A stretch of 33,368 nucleotides of DNA from an uncultured Lewinella sp. (GCA_913057785.1 CAJXPD010000101.1:1-33368), one strand, 5' to 3'. Counted from the first letter of the stretch, positions 24,240-32,714 are shown. Numbers and translations: made by a program. Notes: a model not told the origin generated them from the sequence alone.

Positions 24240-25877
24240 TTAGCTCTGCTCTCTCATGGTGTCTAGGCCTTCTCGCAAAATCTGCTGCAATGGCTGCTTA
24301 GACGTACAAACAAATTCACACAAAGCCAAATCCTCTTCAGCTAGCTCATAGATTCCCAGTCCTTCCATTCGTTCGAAGTCATTCACCAGGATCGCCTTCA
24401 TCAAATGCTGAGGGTAAAGATCCATGGGTAACACCTTTTCATACTGTCCAGTTACCACAAAGGCTCTCCTTTCACCGTGTGTGTTAGAGTCTGCCTTAAA
24501 TCTAGCATCTGGGAAAAGGAAGTTAGGGAAGGTACCGGATACGCTTGGTCGAGGAGACAAAGGAAGTAGCCAGCCAAATAGCTCATAATAATCTCCTTCC
24601 GCAATCACTGTAAGTTGATCATCGTGGAAATTCAAAAACTGATCTGCCGTTTTCTGTTCTCCGGATAGTACATCACCAGAGATATAACGAACGTTGTCAG
24701 CCACTGTTTGGTCTTTAACCAGATCTCCAACTTTCGCACCAAGAGCCGTTCGAACATACTTGGGTTCACTGATCTCTGCGCCAGACACGACGATAACTCT
24801 TGATGCATCATATTTTCCTTCTAGGAACATTGTCCCCAAAGTAATTACTTCTTGTACACCCAATGTCCATACTTTATCTTGCCCACCAATCGGCTTAGTA
24901 TGGTGAATCTGAATTCCAACGTTACCTGCTGGGTGCTTGCCGTGGAACCAGTTCTTCTCTACTCCTTCAGCTTCTGTAAAGGCTGTGGATGGAGCGCCTT
25001 CTCCTTTGGCATTTAAGCCCAAGAACACCTCACCTGTAGTCAGTTGATTCAACACATCCAAACCTTTCTGGAAGGCTGCTTCTTTACCAGCTACAACGAT
25101 GTTCGCATCTGGTGCCAAAGGTGCTGAGTCAAAAGTCGAAATGAAAATATCGCGAGGTACGTCTCCTGGAGCAGGGATCACGTTAAATGGACGTTGTTGG
25201 AACAATGACCAAGCTCCGTTCTCCATCAAATAGGCAACTAATTCTTCGCGGCTGCCCTTATCCAGATCAAAAGCAGCTAACGCCTTATACTTTTGTTCTT
25301 TATCTGCCAAGATCACCACCTCTGCAATGGATCGCTTTTCTCCTCGGTTGATGGCGATTACCTCACCACTCACCGGAGCTACGAATTTCACTTCAGTTAC
25401 TTTCTTGTCAAAGAAAATAGGATCTCCCGCTTTCACCTCATCTCCAACTTCCACCAACACTTTAGGAATTGGTGCCAGGCCGATAAAGTTTGGTGGTTGA
25501 ACAGCAAAGGTAGTAGCTGTTCCTTCCTGAACTTCAGTAGATTCAGGGGCACCTTCCAATAAGATGTCGTGTCCTTGCTTTAGGTAGGTAACAGAAGACT
25601 CTCCCACAAAATCCGGTGTTTTAGGAGCAAATAGCTCGCTGAAACGGGGGAAAATGGAAAAGTTAGATTTTCCGTCGTCGGCTCCAATAGATTTGGCTTC
25701 TACTGCAAGTAAGTTATCTGCTACTTGCACAACCAAAAACAATAAGATCAGCACCGCCACTCCAATTAAGGAATAAATAAAGTAACTGAATCCGCTTGTG
25801 CCAGACTGTCCGAATGCCATATCTGAGGTCAGCATCAGTACCAGAAAGAAAAGGTTCTTGGTTATTCTGCTTTTCAT
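24240..25877 (-). CDS. nqrA: Na+-translocating NADH:quinone reductase subunit A with membrane-anchor extension
   Basis: First gene of the operon. NqrA is normally a ~450-residue cytoplasmic peripheral subunit implicated in quinone binding. Here the canonical start (VTYLKQGHDILLEGAPE) is reached only at about residue 96. The extra N-terminus has a signal-peptide-like stretch (1-24, ending MAFGQ), then a strong membrane helix at ~31-52 (FIYSLIGVAVLILLFLVVQV) and a ~40-residue linker. Cleavage followed by one crossing would leave the NqrA body in the cytoplasm, tethered to the membrane. The rest is intact, including WFHGKHPAGNVGIQIHH, TLGVQEVITLGTMFL and the C-terminal ALCEFVCTSKQPLQQILREG. No internal ATG near residue 95 looks like an alternative start, so the extension seems real. 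Confidence 0.94.
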   Translation of the reverse strand: MKSRITKNLFFLVLMLTSDMAFGQSGTSGFSYFIYSLIGVAVLILLFLVVQVADNLLAVEAKSIGADDGKSNFSIFPRFSELFAPKTPDFVGESSVTYLKQGHDILLEGAPESTEVQEGTATTFAVQPPNFIGLAPIPKVLVEVGDEVKAGDPIFFDKKVTEVKFVAPVSGEVIAINRGEKRSIAEVVILADKEQKYKALAAFDLDKGSREELVAYLMENGAWSLFQQRPFNVIPAPGDVPRDIFISTFDSAPLAPDANIVVAGKEAAFQKGLDVLNQLTTGEVFLGLNAKGEGAPSTAFTEAEGVEKNWFHGKHPAGNVGIQIHHTKPIGGQDKVWTLGVQEVITLGTMFLEGKYDASRVIVVSGAEISEPKYVRTALGAKVGDLVKDQTVADNVRYISGDVLSGEQKTADQFLNFHDDQLTVIAEGDYYELFGWLLPLSPRPSVSGTFPNFLFPDARFKADSNTHGERRAFVVTGQYEKVLPMDLYPQHLMKAILVNDFERMEGLGIYELAEEDLALCEFVCTSKQPLQQILREGLDTMREQS

Positions 25878-26319
25878 CTTAGATTTCGCTTGTTAACGCT
25901 ACAAAATAAAAGCTATAACTAATTGTCCTACAACTTTTTATCTTACAGCAAAAAATGCAGTTTATTTCAATTTCCAAAATCACCGCAAAGATATAAACTT
26001 TTGCATTTATCCAGAACCTAGGCTTATTCAATGTTAACACACCCAATTATTTAGATTTCATCTAAATAAGAAGCTATATACAAGTCAATTAGGGGGTTAT
26101 GAAAGTCCGACAATTTGCTTCTGAAGGTCCCTCCTCTTATTCAAGTGGGATAGTATTACTCACTTTCTTCCTTACAAAGGCTTTTCCATTCATTATAGTC
26201 AGACCTCCTTCCTAAGTTCATGTCCTTTATTGTTGTGAATAAGACCACACATCTATGCCCAATGTTTTGAGGATTAGCAAAAATTTAAAGGAAAGTTAGT
26301 TTTGGCCTAGCAGCTACTT
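25878..26319. other. 442-bp region upstream of nqr operon
   Basis: AT-rich and without a protein-like frame. It holds the nqr promoter near 25986. It also holds a perfect AT hairpin, TTATTTAGAT (26047-26056) with ATCTAAATAA (26060-26069) around a TTC loop. No T-tract follows the hairpin, so it is more likely an operator or mRNA-end structure than a terminator. The stretch 26070-26319 between this and the pnuC stop shows nothing I can name. Confidence 0.5.
25986..25993 (-). promoter_or_regulatory. nqrA: -7 box of the nqr operon promoter
   Basis: Minus-strand TATCTTTG, an exact TAnnTTTG match about 110 bp before the nqrA ATG. The -33 region has no perfect TTTG; TTCTGG is the nearest candidate. 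A leader of ~100 nt is implied. Confidence 0.5.
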
Positions 26320-26928
26320 CTAAATGAGATCAGCAGTAGAGCTTTGCTGAACTTGGTATTTACGCTGCCAATTTCTCCAACCATAAACAGCTACTACTAA
26401 ATAGATGAGCATAATCACGACAAATAGATAAGCCCCTCGACTTTGGTAAATGAAGACATAAATGCTGTCGATACCAATCCAATACAACCAGTTCTCGATT
26501 TTCTTTTGTATGACGAGGTAGGTGGTTAATAAAGCGAAAACCGTGGTGATGGCATCAGGATAAGTGGCTGCCGCATCGGTATATGCGCCAAGGAAATAGC
26601 CCGCCACCAAGCCTCCTATCACACCTAGGCTAATGATTTGAATATGCTCCTTGGTACTCATCCGGCTGATGGCTAACTGCACTCCCCCTTCTGCTTGACT
26701 TTTCCATTGCCAATAGCCCCATGCGCTCATAGCAGCATAGAAAAGCTGCAACACTCCATCTGCATACAATTGGTAAAAGGCAAAATCTGCATAGGCCCAC
26801 AGACTACAACTGATAAAGCCCCAAAACCAGCACCAGATATTTTCCTGCGCAGCTAGGATCACATAAATTATTCCAGTGACGGTAACTACCCAATCTACCC
26901 AACTTAAAGCTAAAAGCTGTTCTATCAT
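26320..26928 (-). CDS. pnuC: nicotinamide riboside transporter PnuC
   Basis: Inner-membrane carrier that takes up nicotinamide riboside for NAD synthesis by facilitated diffusion. About seven hydrophobic helices are present, with the family landmarks VTGIIYVILAAQENIWCWFWG, YADGVLQLFYAAMSAWGYWQW and a C-terminal WIGIDSIYVFIYQSRGAYLF containing the conserved W-x-G-x-D. The frame is open 16 codons further to a TTG at 26976. I chose ATG 26928 because an exact -7 box lies inside that extension, so the longer form could not be translated from this promoter. The length is then 202 residues, near the family norm. No thiamine riboswitch or NadR gene is seen next to it, although some PnuC homologues carry thiamine. 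Confidence 0.9.
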   Translation of the reverse strand: MIEQLLALSWVDWVVTVTGIIYVILAAQENIWCWFWGFISCSLWAYADFAFYQLYADGVLQLFYAAMSAWGYWQWKSQAEGGVQLAISRMSTKEHIQIISLGVIGGLVAGYFLGAYTDAAATYPDAITTVFALLTTYLVIQKKIENWLYWIGIDSIYVFIYQSRGAYLFVVIMLIYLVVAVYGWRNWQRKYQVQQSSTADLI

Positions 26929-26954
26929 AGCGCTACATATCGTTTGTGCAGCCG

Positions 26955-26962
26955 CAAAAATA
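26955..26962 (-). promoter_or_regulatory. pnuC: -7 box of the pnuC promoter
   Basis: Minus-strand TATTTTTG, an exact TAnnTTTG match. Transcription would begin near 26948, 20 nt before ATG 26928. The -33 element is weak. The position decides the pnuC start codon. Confidence 0.5.
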
Positions 26963-27036
26963 AAAGGATCACGCAAATTACGGCCAAGCTAGAGAATTAA
27001 GAAACTCAAACGGACCCGGGAACTGCACATTCTCCC

Positions 27037-27080
27037 AATAAATAAGGTGTGCCAGACTATACTGACACACCTTATTTATT
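27037..27080 (-). terminator. terminator of the OmpA–DUF1573 gene
   Basis: AATAAATAAGGTGTG (27037-27051) and CACACCTTATTTATT (27066-27080) form a perfect 15-bp stem, with CAG/CTG pairing further inside. The AT-rich base of the stem supplies U-rich ends on either strand. It lies 25 bp past the 847-residue protein's stop. Confidence 0.87.
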
Positions 27081-27104
27081 AAAAATATCTTTTATCGTGT
27101 CCTA

Positions 27105-29648
27105 CTATTTGATCAATTCGTAGGTATACTTCAATTGCTCGATGATCGGGTAGTCCGTTTCAGGATCTACGTTTTCCAAGATCACATCCACGTCAATTAC
27201 CTCAGATTCATCCTTGTCGGTGCTATCGAAGGTGACATTGATAACTCCCGTTTTTCCCGGTGCTACCGGATCAGTGGAATAATCAGTGGTGGTGCAGTCA
27301 CAAGCTGACACTAAGGAGATCTCCAAAGGCGTGTCTCCTATATTGGTAAATTCAAACTTGAAGCTGCGTTTTTCTCCTTTTTTCACTTTACCCAGCGGGA
27401 TCATCCGACTCTTAAACTTCATGACGGGAACCCCTTTCAAACTCTTCTTGCCATATAGAGAGGAAAGTTGGCTAATCTTCAAGGAATCCGTAGCCACTGG
27501 CTTAGCGCCTAGAATGTTACTATTGCGTTTCTGTAACTTCTGGCTTTGCTCTTGCTTGCGCAATCGGGTACTCTTGATGGTAATTGTCTGTGGTCCCTCC
27601 AAAATCTTGAACTCTGTACGACGATTGATACTGTGCGCCACTTCTTCGGAGTCCTTATCTCCTAGTTTACCAATATAGTCTGGCGTCAACACATCACCCT
27701 CATTCAAAAATTCATGCTGACCAGCCACTCGGCTACTCACCGTCTGCGGCACTTTCTCGCCATATCCTTTGGCCTGAATCCTTGATCGGGAAACCCCGTT
27801 TCTCACCAGCCATCGCCTGGCCGATTCCGCCCTTGCCTGCGATAAGTTTTCATTGTAGTTGTCATCACCACGAAGGTCTGTATGAGAACTCAACTCAATG
27901 ACCATATCAGGATACTGTTCCATCAGTTCTTTCACCAACTGCAGATCTGGTTCAGCTTCCTTCTTAATCCGATCACTATCGAAATCATAAAGAATATTCT
28001 CCAATACAATAGCTTGTTCGATGGTGATGGTATCATATAATGGCTCTGGAGGAGGAACGGGTTTAGCTTTTAGAAACACGCGCTTCACCACGTGAGTAAC
28101 TTCTTCCACGCCTAAGGTATTGAACTCTAAGGAATCAGGGAAATAGCCTTCTCTCGTCACTACCACGCGGTAAGCTTTCTCCAATTCCAAATCATAATCG
28201 AATCGATTACCTTTTTGTTTTGTTTGGCTACGCCCAGCACCATCTGGCTCCTTACCCTCCATAGGGATCAGCCTAACCGTTGCACCAGGCAAACCTTTCT
28301 TTTGTTCATTGAAGACACCAACTGCAAGGTCAGCATATACTTTGGCAATGCTAAAGGTATAGATATCGTCGCAGCAAGTCTTGCTCTTTACAGAACGTCC
28401 ACCCTCTCTATTAGAAGTCAATAGCCCATTATAGCCACTGGCATCTAATCGGAAATACAAGTCGTCTACACTGGTGTTGTATCCAGCCCCCATATTTTGA
28501 GGTTCACTCCACTTCGACCCATCCCAAACACTGTAGAAGATATCTAGACCGCCAATACCGGGATGCCCCGTAGAACTGAAGTACAGGGTTCCATCATGGT
28601 AGTGGGGCGTCATTTCATCTCCGACAGTATTGATTTGATCGCTCAAAGGAATGGGATCAGCATAGACTCCATCTCCTTTATAGGTGGCATAATACAGATC
28701 CAAACCTCCTTTACCACCGTCCATATTTGAGGAAAAGAATAATACTTCCTTACCAAATAATTCACCAACTGTTGGGTGAGTTGCGATGTACTCGCCATTC
28801 ACTCCTTGCACCTCATTGGCACCTAGCCAGCTTCCGTCTCCTTCTTCACTCATATAGATTTTGCTGTAAGCTACGCCATTGCCTTCTAACACTGATCGAG
28901 TGAAGAACAGTCTACGTCCATCTGGCGAAAGGGCTGTATTTACCGAGTTGGTACCAGGACGATTGATTTTTTCATCCAAGACCGTCGGCTTACCCCAGCC
29001 TCTTTCTCCTTTTTTCGACATGTAGATCTTTGCATGAAAATCGACATTGTCGGCATCTACGATGGTCACATCATCCGCTTCTTCAAGCATAGAATAGTAG
29101 AGGGTATTTCCATCCGGAGACATCGTTGGCGCATACTCGCTCGTCTTGGTATTTACGTTTTTACCAATGTTTTCGATTTCAACCCCTTGGGAAGATTGCG
29201 ACATAGCTAGGGCCATCTCTGCGCCAATGATCTCTTGTTGAGCCAATTGTTTGCGGATGGGATCCTCCGTATTATCAATAAATTCTTGCAGATGAACGAT
29301 AGCCTCATCGTACTCTTTATTCATCTTCAATACCCGGCCAAAAATGAATCTATCATCTGCATACTTATTTTCCTTATCTCTACGGAACACTCTTTCATAA
29401 GTCCGTGCAGCGCGAGTATAGTCGCGAATATCATAATGCAATTTGGCCAAGATGGGTAGTAGCTCCCGATCTTTCTGCTCATCATATGCTTTTTGGTACC
29501 AATCCAAAGCATTGTAGAAGTCTCCTTTAGCTAAGGTTTCTTCTGCGGTTTGGATCATGGTCTCATACGATGACTTGCTAATGGGTTGGGCCGTCAGGGT
29601 GAGGCTCGCCCCGATGATGAGGGAAAGCGTAAATATCTTCTTTATCAT
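27105..29648 (-). CDS. TPR–PD40–OmpA–DUF1573 envelope protein
   Basis: Exported protein. A signal peptide ends at TLTAQ. TPR-like helices span ~25-150 (EETLAKGDFYNALDWYQKAY, YTRAARTYERVFRRD). A PD40 propeller spans ~170-420, with blades such as DGNTLYYSMLEEADD and DGTLYFSSTGHPGIGGLDIF. A carboxypeptidase-regulatory-like domain lies at ~430-520. An OmpA domain spans ~545-680 (ILYDFDSDRIKKEAEPDL, SSHTDLRGDDNYNENLSQAR, INRRTEFKILEG), with a ~35-residue insert before NRRTEF. The last ~110 residues are an added DUF1573 domain (FKFEFTNIGDTPLEISLVSA then CDCTTTDYS and PVAPGKTGVINVTFDSTD). It stands 222 bp downstream of the PorP/SprF gene, the usual pairing. It probably anchors a type IX secretion- or gliding-related assembly to peptidoglycan. 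The DUF1573 tail is unusual. Confidence 0.9.
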   Translation of the reverse strand: MIKKIFTLSLIIGASLTLTAQPISKSSYETMIQTAEETLAKGDFYNALDWYQKAYDEQKDRELLPILAKLHYDIRDYTRAARTYERVFRRDKENKYADDRFIFGRVLKMNKEYDEAIVHLQEFIDNTEDPIRKQLAQQEIIGAEMALAMSQSSQGVEIENIGKNVNTKTSEYAPTMSPDGNTLYYSMLEEADDVTIVDADNVDFHAKIYMSKKGERGWGKPTVLDEKINRPGTNSVNTALSPDGRRLFFTRSVLEGNGVAYSKIYMSEEGDGSWLGANEVQGVNGEYIATHPTVGELFGKEVLFFSSNMDGGKGGLDLYYATYKGDGVYADPIPLSDQINTVGDEMTPHYHDGTLYFSSTGHPGIGGLDIFYSVWDGSKWSEPQNMGAGYNTSVDDLYFRLDASGYNGLLTSNREGGRSVKSKTCCDDIYTFSIAKVYADLAVGVFNEQKKGLPGATVRLIPMEGKEPDGAGRSQTKQKGNRFDYDLELEKAYRVVVTREGYFPDSLEFNTLGVEEVTHVVKRVFLKAKPVPPPEPLYDTITIEQAIVLENILYDFDSDRIKKEAEPDLQLVKELMEQYPDMVIELSSHTDLRGDDNYNENLSQARAESARRWLVRNGVSRSRIQAKGYGEKVPQTVSSRVAGQHEFLNEGDVLTPDYIGKLGDKDSEEVAHSINRRTEFKILEGPQTITIKSTRLRKQEQSQKLQKRNSNILGAKPVATDSLKISQLSSLYGKKSLKGVPVMKFKSRMIPLGKVKKGEKRSFKFEFTNIGDTPLEISLVSACDCTTTDYSTDPVAPGKTGVINVTFDSTDKDESEVIDVDVILENVDPETDYPIIEQLKYTYELIK

Positions 29649-29870
29649 ATGATTGAGGTTTATCGAAGGGATAGTGATCGGATGCCCATATCGAGTAGTT
29701 TTCTGCTGATCACTTATCGCTTCTTACTCTTTATGTTGACTAAAATCTAGCTTTTGCTATCAGAATTAAGAACGGTTCCAGAAGTACTGACTTCATTTAG
29801 ACGATCTAGCCTAGGAAAAGTCATCCCTTTATTAAACGAAGAAATCGAAAATTATGTGTTTAATAAACTG

Positions 29871-30947
29871 TTAAAATCTAGGACAGATAATGGCCGGCTT
29901 CACATCCGGTTTCTTGTAAATCTTCAAGATGTAGAAGGCCGCCAATTCTATGGCTCCTTGATAGTTGTTTATTTGATTTCTGGAGGACAGCGAAATATCG
30001 TAGGCAATGGCGGCTGTCAGATCTTTGTGCTCAATTCCAAAAAGGAATTTTCCTGCATCACCAACGCGATACCCTAAGCCGAAATTCAACTTCGTATCTG
30101 GGTTAATTTGATGCCCAGCCCAAGCCTGCAAACCGAATTCGTTAGCTGCACTTGTATTTTGGAACAAGAAGGTGGGTTCGAAAGTCCACTTACCTTGCAA
30201 AGGCATGACCAAGCGTCCGTGTGCGACAATCTTAGCTGGTCGCTTATTCGCATCCGAACCGGCTCCGGTAATAAAATTGTATCGGGGGGTTGTCAAGTGA
30301 CCATAAGCAATCCCCAACTCCAATTTGGTATCTTCACTAATATTGGAACGCAGCATGATACCCGCTCCAATGTCTGAAAAGTTTCTGGTCAGCTCGGAAT
30401 CATTTCTTCCTCCGGGGCCAGGAGTAGGAGCACTACCTCCATTCGCTAATGGATCTTCGGAGGTTGAATTACCAAGACCACCAAATGCTTCTGAGAAAGT
30501 ATCACTAAATACTCCTCTAGATGGATCAAGTCCACGCGTTACTTGCCCCCACTGCACTGCAAAGGTTAGCATGTTTTGCGATTTCTTATCCAATGACAAG
30601 TGGTAGGAGCCCGATAATTGACTCGTAGTTGTCTTTAAGTTTAGTGTTCCCGCATTGTCTTGATAGAACATCATGCCCACTCCGATCCAGTCTCTTTTTC
30701 CGAAACCACGGAAGATAGGAGCATCGATATAAAAAGAAGGAGTTGAGTATCCATCTCCACCATCTAAGGCGAAATCCTGAGCGCGATAAATCCCACCAAT
30801 CCGAGCAGTCCCTTCAAAGGCACCTGTCAAGGCAGGATTAAGCGTAAGCGGCGACATGTTAAAGAGCGTATTGTGAATATCTTGTGCGGATAGGGAAGAC
30901 AGAGAGATGACAGTAAAAAAAAGAAGTAAAAGTTTTTCCAGCTTCAT
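29871..30947 (-). CDS. PorP/SprF-family outer-membrane protein
   Basis: Outer-membrane beta-barrel of the type IX secretion/gliding PorP/SprF family. The signal peptide MKLEKLLLLFFTVISLSSLS starts at ATG 30947; the frame is open 44 codons further to a TTG, which I reject. The hallmark MSPLTLNPALTGAFEGTARIGGIYR follows at once. Alternating strands run to the C-terminus (LSGSYHLSLDKKSQNMLTFA, FSDIGAGIMLRSNISEDTKL, LNFGLGYRVGDAGKFLFGIE), with the characteristic YDISLSSRNQINNYQGAIEL near the end. Paralogues often partner one OmpA-like protein each, and here the OmpA–DUF1573 gene follows on the same strand. No T9SS core genes are in the window, so a dedicated envelope or cell-surface role is equally possible. 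Confidence 0.92.
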   Translation of the reverse strand: MKLEKLLLLFFTVISLSSLSAQDIHNTLFNMSPLTLNPALTGAFEGTARIGGIYRAQDFALDGGDGYSTPSFYIDAPIFRGFGKRDWIGVGMMFYQDNAGTLNLKTTTSQLSGSYHLSLDKKSQNMLTFAVQWGQVTRGLDPSRGVFSDTFSEAFGGLGNSTSEDPLANGGSAPTPGPGGRNDSELTRNFSDIGAGIMLRSNISEDTKLELGIAYGHLTTPRYNFITGAGSDANKRPAKIVAHGRLVMPLQGKWTFEPTFLFQNTSAANEFGLQAWAGHQINPDTKLNFGLGYRVGDAGKFLFGIEHKDLTAAIAYDISLSSRNQINNYQGAIELAAFYILKIYKKPDVKPAIICPRF

Positions 30948-30998
30948 AAAGATTATTTTGAAATCAATACTATTTAGCGCTACGCTTTCCGGTTTTAT

Positions 30999-31029
30999 GG
31001 ACAAAAGCGAAAGATAGCTCTTTTTGTCC
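30999..31029. other. hairpin upstream of PorP/SprF gene
   Basis: GGACAAAA (30999-31006) pairs with TTTTGTCC (31022-31029), and GC/GC pairs add to the stem inside. It lies 52 bp before the PorP/SprF start and would be in the mRNA leader if transcription begins at the TATTTTTG box (minus strand, 31167-31174). No T-tract follows. Confidence 0.45.
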
Positions 31030-31166
31030 AAAGTTCGGTAATTGCCACTCAAGTTAGTCGTTAAACGTAAGTTGGCCAACCAAACTATACTTTATTCCAT
31101 GTATTAAGTCTTGATTTGTCATAGGTTAGGTCCCATAAGGTAGCCTGTAGCAAATGGCTAATACCA

Positions 31167-31174
31167 CAAAAATA
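31167..31174 (-). promoter_or_regulatory. possible -7 box for PorP/SprF gene
   Basis: Minus-strand TATTTTTG is an exact TAnnTTTG match between the anti-sigma gene and the PorP/SprF gene. No TTTG or TTG stands at the -33 distance, and the leader would be over 200 nt, so this is weak. Confidence 0.35.
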
Positions 31175-31239
31175 TCGTGTGAGAGGAGTACATCGACGTC
31201 AGTCTTTCAATCATTCCTTTCCGCATCACTCCATTTAAA

Positions 31240-31989
31240 TTACAATCGCCTAGCAAGTTCTTTGGCTTCGTCGTGGTGATCCGCATTCTCATCATCCAGA
31301 AGCTGTGGCAGTAGTGCCTTTGTTTTAGTAACATCCCCTTCTTGCAAAGCCGCTAGGATTCGATACCATCGGGCATGATCATGATAAGCGGGATAATTGC
31401 TTTGTTCCAACTGAGCAAAGATCTCACCAGCTTCCGCAGCTTTGTTGATCTGTAAGTAGCTTATACCTAAGCTTAATTGCAATTCCGGATGATCTTGCAA
31501 TTCGCTACCACGGGTACGATGAAGGTCTATGAAGGCTTGATATGCTCCTTCTTTGTAGTAAGTAGAAAGCGCTTGGATGAGTTGTTGATCATCGGTATCC
31601 CTTTGCACAACCGGTACCTCATAGCGCTCGAATAGATCGGCATAGATGACATTGGGATCTTCTCCTCCACTGGAACTTAGTTTCCAAAACAAAAAGGCAG
31701 CCAAGACAATCGCCAACAAGCCAACAAGCCACCATATCCAGCTGCTTGGTTCCTTCTCCATCGTTTTTTCGTTGCCAACCTCTGCAAAGGTCTCCTCCTT
31801 AATTCTTCGGAGACGAGCTTTGAATTGCTCCTTACCCACTACTGCCAGCCCATCAAGTATTTCTTGCTGTACCTTAATTTCATTAGCCAACTCAAGATCC
31901 TTTTCCACTTCCTTCTCAAAGGCTAGTCGATCACTTTCTGACATTCGATCCAATAAAAAGTCATCTATTTTCTCTTCATTTTTTCTCAT
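31240..31989 (-). CDS. anti-sigma factor-like membrane protein with periplasmic TPR domain
   Basis: Partner of the ECF sigma factor encoded 2 bp upstream. Residues 1-80 are cytoplasmic and helical with the typical opening KIDDFLLDRMSESDRLAFEKE of Bacteroidota anti-sigma proteins. One membrane helix lies at ~84-104 (IWWLVGLLAIVLAAFLFWKL). The periplasmic part (~110-249) contains two or three TPR-like hairpins, such as LQLSLGISYLQINKAAEAGE and YRILAALQEGDVTKTKALLP. The likely role is to hold the sigma factor at the membrane until the TPR part senses an envelope signal. It lacks a zinc-binding HxxxCxxC motif, so it is not of the ZAS type. Confidence 0.85.
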   Translation of the reverse strand: MRKNEEKIDDFLLDRMSESDRLAFEKEVEKDLELANEIKVQQEILDGLAVVGKEQFKARLRRIKEETFAEVGNEKTMEKEPSSWIWWLVGLLAIVLAAFLFWKLSSSGGEDPNVIYADLFERYEVPVVQRDTDDQQLIQALSTYYKEGAYQAFIDLHRTRGSELQDHPELQLSLGISYLQINKAAEAGEIFAQLEQSNYPAYHDHARWYRILAALQEGDVTKTKALLPQLLDDENADHHDEAKELARRL

Positions 31990-31991
31990 GG

Positions 31992-32567
31992 CTATAGTTC
32001 AAATTGATGGCGGCGCTCCTCCACCAGCGTTTTTAGTTTTTTCAAGCATTTTGATTTCTTATTCTTAGCAACTTGTTCATTAGCAAAGCCTAGCAAACTA
32101 GCAATCTGATGCATGCGATATCGATCGAAGTAAAAATGAATCAATACCTGTTGGCATTTTTCATCCAACATCCTGATAACCTTGGCCATCTGCTCGCTTT
32201 GCTCCGTTTCCAATAATACAGACAAATGATCCTCTTGCAGTGGAATAGCTGAATTTGTGTCCACCAACTTGACTTTCTTTTTACGCTTGCGCAACTCATC
32301 CAACCACAGGTTCCGTGCGACCGAATACAGATAGGTCTGAATACTGCAGTGGAGTTCCAGTTCCTTATGCTTAAGTTGGGTATAAAAGGTTAAGAGAGTG
32401 TCTTGAAAAATATCCTCAGCCTCATCATCTGTTCCATTGTTCTTTCGTACCAATTGCCTAACAGCTTCATAATACTGCCGATATAACTGGGATAAAGCTT
32501 CATCAACTTTCCGCTGATCTTCACCTTTCAACATCTTGATTAGTGTTGCTTCAGGGTGTTCGTTCAT
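31992..32567 (-). CDS. ECF RNA polymerase sigma factor
   Basis: Sigma-70 family ECF protein, 191 residues. Region 2 is at ~25-95 (LYRQYYEAVRQLVRKNNG, AEDIFQDTLLTFYTQ, IQTYLYSVARNLWLDELRKR). Region 4 is at ~130-185 (MLDEKCQQVLIHFYFDRYRM then HQIASLLGFANEQVAKNKKS). It is translated just ahead of the anti-sigma gene (2-bp gap). Upstream on the minus strand, TTTG (32629-32632) and TACCTTTTG (32598-32606) are 22 bp apart, a possible promoter one base out of register. Its regulon might include the downstream PorP/SprF and OmpA genes, but no shared promoter motif was demonstrated. Confidence 0.93.
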   Translation of the reverse strand: MNEHPEATLIKMLKGEDQRKVDEALSQLYRQYYEAVRQLVRKNNGTDDEAEDIFQDTLLTFYTQLKHKELELHCSIQTYLYSVARNLWLDELRKRKKKVKLVDTNSAIPLQEDHLSVLLETEQSEQMAKVIRMLDEKCQQVLIHFYFDRYRMHQIASLLGFANEQVAKNKKSKCLKKLKTLVEERRHQFEL

Positions 32568-32714
32568 ACTTTCCTAGGTGTTTATTGCTTCTACACACAA
32601 AAGGTAACCGAATTTATATGATTTTTTTCAAACATGCTGAAATAATGGATGTAGGTATGGAGCCGGAATGCTCAAGAAAAGCCGATATCAGTGGCGAGAT
32701 CTAGAAGTAAGGAG

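Noticed and set aside
26047..26069. AT-rich perfect hairpin as a terminator for pnuC or nqr
   Set aside because: It lies between the pnuC stop and the nqrA start but lacks a T-tract on either strand, and is over 250 bp from the pnuC stop.
29754..30077. 107-residue plus-strand frame between the OmpA–DUF1573 and PorP/SprF genes
   Set aside because: Most of it overlaps the 3' end of the PorP/SprF gene on the other strand, and the remainder has no recognisable protein feature or promoter.
30948..31079. 44-codon N-terminal extension of the PorP/SprF protein
   Set aside because: It begins at TTG, has no signal-peptide character, and would bury the real signal peptide that starts at ATG 30947.
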